34,726 nt of DNA from Candidatus Eisenbacteria bacterium RBG_16_71_46 (lineage in GTDB: Bacteria; Eisenbacteria; RBG-16-71-46), in NCBI GenBank assembly GCA_001780165.1, contig MFFQ01000034.1, positions 1 to 34,726 of the forward strand. The letters run 5' to 3'. Numbering within the stretch: position 1 is the stretch's first letter; the number at the start of each line of letters is the position of its first letter. This document shows, piece by piece, positions 30,773 through 34,726 of the stretch. The translations under genes were made by a program, and so were the position numbers. The notes under the pieces are model-generated. The model did not search any database and was not told where the DNA came from. It saw only the letters and a program-made list of their open reading frames with translations.

Positions 30773-32644
30773 TCAGTTCTCGACCGCCGGCGCCGTGGGC
30801 GCGCGCATGGGTCGTTCCGGCACCGAGCGCCGCGCGTGCACCAGGAGCACCGCGACGTCCGCGGGCGAGACGCCGGCGATTCGCGCGGCTTGCCCCACGG
30901 TGGCCGGGCGCCAGCGGCGCAACTTCTCCGTCGCTTCGCGCGAAAGCCCGGTCAGAACATCGTCCCACATCCGCTCCGGCAGGCGCAGCGTTTCGAGCGT
31001 GGCGGCGCGGTCCGCCGCGATCTGCTGGCGCCGGATGTAGCCGTCGTAGCGGGTCCGCACTTCGAGGCACTCGCCCCACTCGGGGCAGAGCGGCGTGTCC
31101 ACCCCGAGCGCGGCCAGGGCGCGGTAGGCGGTGCCGGGCCGCGCCAGATAATCGCTCGCGCGCAGCGCCCGCACGCCGGCGACTCCGGGCAGGGTGACGG
31201 TAACCCGCGTGAGGCGGCGCGCCTCGGCGGCGATCGCCGCGTACTTGGCGCGCACGCGATCGCGCCGCTCCGGCGTGAGCAGCCCCAGCCGCCAGCCGAT
31301 CTCGCTCAGTCGCTCGTCGGCATTGTCCGCGCGCAGCAGCAGGCGGTGCTCCGCGGCGGAGGTGAACATGCGGTAGGGCTCGCGGTGTTCGCGCGTCACG
31401 AGATCGTCCACCAGGACCCCGACGTACGCCTGGTCGCGGCGCAGGACGAGCGGGTCGCGGCCCTGCACCTGGAGCGCGGCATTGATGCCCGCCATCAGGC
31501 CCTGGGCCGCGGCCTCTTCGTAGCCCGAGGTGCCGCAGATCTGCCCGGCGAGGAACAGGCCCGGCACCGTCTTCACTTCCAGCGTGGGAGTCAGTTGGTG
31601 CGGGAGCACGAAGTCGTATTCCACCGCGTAGCCCGGCCGCAGCATCTCCGCCTGCTCGAGCCCGCGGATGGTGCGCACGAAGGCCAACTGCACCTCCTCG
31701 GGCATGCTGGAGGAGACGCCGTTGACGTAGGTCTCGATCGCGCCGCGACCCTCGGGCTCCAGGAACACGTGGTGCGCGGCACGCTCGGGGAACTTCACCA
31801 CCTTGTCCTCGAGCGACGGGCAGTAGCGCGGGCCGGTGCCCCGGATCTCCCCCGAGTAGAGCGGGGAACGGTGAAGGTTATGGCGGATGACCGCGTGCGT
31901 CCGCTCGTTGGTCGCGGTGAGGTGGCAGGCCACCTGGACCAGATCGAGGCGCTCGGTCCAGTGCGACAACGGCGCCGGTGGCTCGTCGCCGGACTGCGGC
32001 ACCAGGATCCCCCAGTCGATGCTGTCGCGGTGGAGGCGCGGAGGGGTGCCGGTCTTGAGCCGCCCGCGCTCGAGCCCGAGTTCGGCCAGGCACTCGCTCA
32101 GGGCGCGCGCGGCGTGCTCGCCGATGCGGCCACCTTCGAGCTTGCGCGGGCCGATGTGGATCAGCCCGTTCAGGAAGGTGCCCGGCGTGATCACCGCCGC
32201 GCGCGCCCTGAGCAGCCCGCCGTCCGCCAACTCGATCCCCGCCAGGCGCCCGCGCTCGAGCCGGACGTGATTCGCGATCCCCGCGACCCGCACGAGCCCG
32301 GGCAGGTGGTCCAGCTCGCGCGCCATCTCGACCGAATAGAGCGCCTTGTCGCACTGGGCGCGGGGCGACCACACCGCGGGGCCGCGGCCGCGGTTGAGCA
32401 TGCGGAACTGAATACCGGCTCGGTCGGTGACGCGCGCCATGACCCCGCCGAGCGCGTCGATCTCGCGCACCATGTGCCCCTTGGCGATGCCGCCGATCGC
32501 CGGGTTGCAGGACATCTTCGCGGTGTCGTCGAGCTTGACGGTGAGCAGCACCGTGTCCAGGCCGAGCTTGGCGCAGGCCGCCGCCGCCTCGCACCCGGCG
32601 TGGCCCGCCCCCACCACGATCACGTCATGGCTCAGCTCCGCCAT
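30773..32644 (-). CDS. mnmG: tRNA uridine-5-carboxymethylaminomethyl modification enzyme MnmG (GidA)
   Basis: With MnmE, MnmG adds the cmnm5 group to U34 of certain tRNAs, using FAD, NADH and methylenetetrahydrofolate. The 623 aa product covers the whole family: [21 protein letters not shown] for FAD at the start, [43 protein letters not shown] with the conserved cysteine, [18 protein letters not shown], and [25 protein letters not shown]. The C-terminal helical tRNA-binding portion is intact. The ATG at 32644 is preceded by GGAGG; the frame is open upstream for 26 codons without family sequence. It lies 28 bases after mnmE. Confidence 0.97.
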   Translation of the reverse strand: MAELSHDVIVVGAGHAGCEAAAACAKLGLDTVLLTVKLDDTAKMSCNPAIGGIAKGHMVREIDALGGVMARVTDRAGIQFRMLNRGRGPAVWSPRAQCDKALYSVEMARELDHLPGLVRVAGIANHVRLERGRLAGIELADGGLLRARAAVITPGTFLNGLIHIGPRKLEGGRIGEHAARALSECLAELGLERGRLKTGTPPRLHRDSIDWGILVPQSGDEPPAPLSHWTERLDLVQVACHLTATNERTHAVIRHNLHRSPLYSGEIRGTGPRYCPSLEDKVVKFPERAAHHVFLEPEGRGAIETYVNGVSSSMPEEVQLAFVRTIRGLEQAEMLRPGYAVEYDFVLPHQLTPTLEVKTVPGLFLAGQICGTSGYEEAAAQGLMAGINAALQVQGRDPLVLRRDQAYVGVLVDDLVTREHREPYRMFTSAAEHRLLLRADNADERLSEIGWRLGLLTPERRDRVRAKYAAIAAEARRLTRVTVTLPGVAGVRALRASDYLARPGTAYRALAALGVDTPLCPEWGECLEVRTRYDGYIRRQQIAADRAATLETLRLPERMWDDVLTGLSREATEKLRRWRPATVGQAARIAGVSPADVAVLLVHARRSVPERPMRAPTAPAVEN

Positions 32645-32672
32645 CCCGCCTCCACCCGCGCGCGCCGACCCG

Positions 32673-34094
32673 TCATTTGCCGACGCAGAACCGGCTGAAG
32701 ATGCGCTCCAGCAGGTCCTCACCCACCGCGCGGCCCGTCACCTCGCCGACCGCCCCCAGCGCCTCGCGCAGCTCGAGGGCCACGATCTCGCCCGGCGCCG
32801 ACACGCGTGCCGCCGCCAGGGCGCGAGCGAGCGCCGTCCGCGCGCGCCCGAGCGCGTCCGCATGGCGCGGGTTGCCCACCGCCCCCGCGAGCCCCGGCGC
32901 CCCGTCGGCGCCGACCAGCTCCGCGAGTGCCGCGCGCAGGGCGGGAAGCCCCGCGCCGCCGGTGGCCGAGACCGCCACCACCCGGTGCGGCGCGCCGTCG
33001 AACAGCGCATCGATCTCGCCGGCCGCGATCGCGGCTCCGAGGTCGCTCTTGTTGAGCGCGACGATCGCCGGCTTGCCCGCCAGGCGCGCCGCGATCGCGC
33101 GGTCCTCGACGGCGAGAGGCTCCGAGCGGTCCACCACCCACAACACCGCGACCCCGTGATCGAGGGCCTCGCGCGCCCGCGCGATCCCGATCGCCTCGAT
33201 CGGCCCGCTCGCCTCGCGCAGCCCCGCCGTGTCCGACAGCGTCACGCGCACGCCGGCGATCTCGACCGCCTCGCTCACCCGATCGCGCGTGGTCCCCGGC
33301 TCGGGGGTCACGATCGCGCGCTCCTCGCCGACCAGCGCGTTGAACAGCGAGGACTTTCCGACATTGGGCCGCCCGATCAGCGGGACGCGCACTCCCTCGC
33401 GCACCGCACGGGCGTAGGCCGCCCCCTCGAGGAGCGCGGCGAGATCGGCGTCCGCGCCGGCGATGGCGGCCGTCACCGATACAGGCACCTCGATACCGCC
33501 CACGTCCTCCGCGAAGTCCACGCGCGCTTCGACTTCGGCCGCGGCGTCGGCGATGCGCTCGGCCAGCGCCTCGATCCGGCTCGACAGCGCGCCGCCGAGC
33601 TGCGCCAAAGCGAGCGAGCGAGCGGCGTCGGTCTCGGCGTGGATCAGATCGGCCACCGCCTCGGCCTGCGCGAGGTCGAGCCGGCCGCCGAGGAAGGCGC
33701 GCAGCGTGAACTCGCCGGGGGCCGCGAGGCGCGCGCCCGCGGCCAGCAAGGCCGACAGCACGCGATCCGCGGGCAGCCGGCCGCCGTGGCAGGAGAACTC
33801 CACCACGTCTTGGCGGGTGTACGAGCGCGGAGCGCGGAACACGGCCGCCACCACCTCGTCGAGCGGCGTTCCGGGCGCGGGTCGCGGCATCGGCGCGGCC
33901 GCCCCGGGAGTCTCCGGCCACACCGCCCGACCGTGATGCAGCGTGTGGCTCCCGGCCGCGCCCAGCGGTCGCCGGCCGCGGAACACAGCGTCGGCGAGCG
34001 CGATCGCGCCGCGGCCGCTCACCCGCACCACGGCGAGCCCGGCCGCCCCGGGCGCGGTGGCGATGGCGGCGATATCGTCATCGAGTGGATGCAT
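32673..34094 (-). CDS. mnmE: tRNA modification GTPase MnmE (TrmE)
   Basis: MnmE is the GTPase partner of MnmG in wobble-uridine modification. The 473 aa product starts with the folate-binding domain ([41 protein letters not shown]). It continues through the helical domain into the G domain with [14 protein letters not shown] (P-loop), GTTRD, DTAG and NKSD. It ends in FCVGK, the family's C-terminal CxGK signature with the catalytic Cys. The protein is slightly longer than the usual 450 aa because of a Pro/Ala-rich stretch around residues 60-75. The ATG at 34094 is the natural start. It lies 73 bases after khpB. Confidence 0.97.
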   Translation of the reverse strand: MHPLDDDIAAIATAPGAAGLAVVRVSGRGAIALADAVFRGRRPLGAAGSHTLHHGRAVWPETPGAAAPMPRPAPGTPLDEVVAAVFRAPRSYTRQDVVEFSCHGGRLPADRVLSALLAAGARLAAPGEFTLRAFLGGRLDLAQAEAVADLIHAETDAARSLALAQLGGALSSRIEALAERIADAAAEVEARVDFAEDVGGIEVPVSVTAAIAGADADLAALLEGAAYARAVREGVRVPLIGRPNVGKSSLFNALVGEERAIVTPEPGTTRDRVSEAVEIAGVRVTLSDTAGLREASGPIEAIGIARAREALDHGVAVLWVVDRSEPLAVEDRAIAARLAGKPAIVALNKSDLGAAIAAGEIDALFDGAPHRVVAVSATGGAGLPALRAALAELVGADGAPGLAGAVGNPRHADALGRARTALARALAAARVSAPGEIVALELREALGAVGEVTGRAVGEDLLERIFSRFCVGK

Positions 34095-34116
34095 GTGGAT
34101 CTCGCGTGTAAACGAA

Positions 34117-34144
34117 GGCGCCGGACCCGTGAGAGCCCGGCGCC
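34117..34144 (-). terminator. GC hairpin between khpB and mnmE
   Basis: GGCGCCGG (34117-34124) pairs with CCGGCGCC (34137-34144) around a 12-base loop. On the minus strand it is followed by TTCGTTT. It may partly end khpB transcripts or set expression between khpB and mnmE. Confidence 0.4.
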
Positions 34145-34167
34145 GCGGGGAAACGGATGCCAGGCCG

Positions 34168-34726
34168 CTAGTCGTCCTCTCTCGGACCGCCGGGGAAGTC
34201 CGCCGGCGCGACCGCCACGCGTTTGATCAGCCCGCTGCCGATCGCGTAGGTCTTCACCCGGGGATCCTCCTTCAGCGTGACGTGGATGATGCGCCGCTCC
34301 TGGGCGTTGAGGTACTCGGTCAGCGCCTCCGACTGCCCTTCGAGCGCCTCGGTCGCCAGCGAGGCCGCGATTCCGCGGAGCTCCTCCTCGCGCCGCTTCC
34401 AGAATTCGTTGATTTCGAGCTGGAGGTGGTAGCGCGAGCCCTCACCGCGATTGAGCATGCGGTTGAGCAGGTGCTGGAGCGCCTGGCGCACTTCGCCCTT
34501 GCGCCCGGTGAGAAGTTCCTCGTTGGCCGAGACCTCGGCGGTCACGTCCACGCGATCTTCCTCGGCGACGGCGGTGACGCGGGCATCGAAGCCCATCGCC
34601 TTCAACAGGTCCTCGGTCCAGCGCCGCCCTTGCGACGCGAGCTGTTCGGGGGTCAGGGCCGGGCCCTGCTCCATCGTCGCCGAGGGGGCGGCGCCGACCG
34701 GAGCGGCACGCCGCGGCTCGCGCTCG
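34168..34726 (-). CDS. khpB: RNA-binding protein KhpB (Jag), N-terminus beyond the window
   Basis: KhpB binds RNA with KhpA and affects cell-wall synthesis and division in Gram-positives; its role in other bacteria is less clear. The visible part has a KH domain (LLTGRKGEVRQALQHLLNRMLNR) and an R3H domain (AQERRIIHVTLKEDPRVKTYAIGSGLIKRVAVAP). An ATG at 34674 would give a 168 aa protein, but it has no ribosome site and the frame stays open to the end of the window with Ala/Pro/Arg-rich linker sequence. A Jag_N domain could be encoded beyond the window. It leads the mnmE-mnmG run, as in many origin regions where it follows yidC. Confidence 0.88.
   Translation of the reverse strand, partial: EREPRRAAPVGAAPSATMEQGPALTPEQLASQGRRWTEDLLKAMGFDARVTAVAEEDRVDVTAEVSANEELLTGRKGEVRQALQHLLNRMLNRGEGSRYHLQLEINEFWKRREEELRGIAASLATEALEGQSEALTEYLNAQERRIIHVTLKEDPRVKTYAIGSGLIKRVAVAPADFPGGPREDD

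Overview
The window is a GC-rich bacterial chromosome segment. The right third has the conserved order khpB/jag - mnmE - mnmG - rsmG - parA - parB on the minus strand, with two parS sites, which is the usual neighbourhood of a chromosomal replication origin. The futalosine-type menaquinone genes, the bactofilin and the large CBM9-like/DUF5916 outer-membrane protein suggest a Gram-negative, respiratory, poorly cultured lineage. My best guess is Candidatus Eisenbacteria or a relative; this rests on gene content only and is not proven.

Positions 1-6050 hold an accessory region that I read as a mobile integron cassette array. Six plus-strand cassettes each carry one ORF, or a pair in one case, and are separated by 60-68 base attC hairpins. 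The boundary cores are complementary across each cassette, as expected when each cassette was once a circle. The cargo is an unrecognised helical protein, a DUF4160/DUF2442 pair, a DUF4386 membrane protein, a putative PD-(D/E)XK nuclease-fold protein, an exported DUF6448-like protein and a small four-helix membrane protein. An ISAzo13-type insertion sequence sits in the core of the first complete attC. The array ends in a half attC, followed by a long hairpin and an HNH endonuclease gene. No integrase is in the window; it would be expected to the left.

Positions 6759-12434 hold a GT-B-like glycosyltransferase candidate, a Tat-exported aldo/keto reductase, aminofutalosine synthase MqnE and an ArnT/PMT-like membrane glycosyltransferase. 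Positions 12486-15137 encode a large outer-membrane protein. Positions 15332-21660 form a minus-strand run in the order ubiA-like, ubiX-like, ubiD-like, btpA-like, pfkB-type kinase and psuG. The first three fit prenylation and decarboxylation late in futalosine menaquinone synthesis, matching the nearby mqnE. The last two fit pseudouridine salvage.

A PilZ protein (21872-23167) is preceded by a possible small coupled ORF. lexA (23722-24324) has its own promoter, a candidate operator and a clear terminator, and is followed by a Y1/RAYT-like transposase that seems to lack its catalytic tyrosine. From 25013 to the right end all genes are on the minus strand: an EamA transporter, a double aspartyl-protease/PDZ protein, bactofilin, parB, parA, rsmG with an unusual repeat-encoded N-terminus, mnmG, mnmE and a partial khpB. 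No rRNA, tRNA or CRISPR array was seen.
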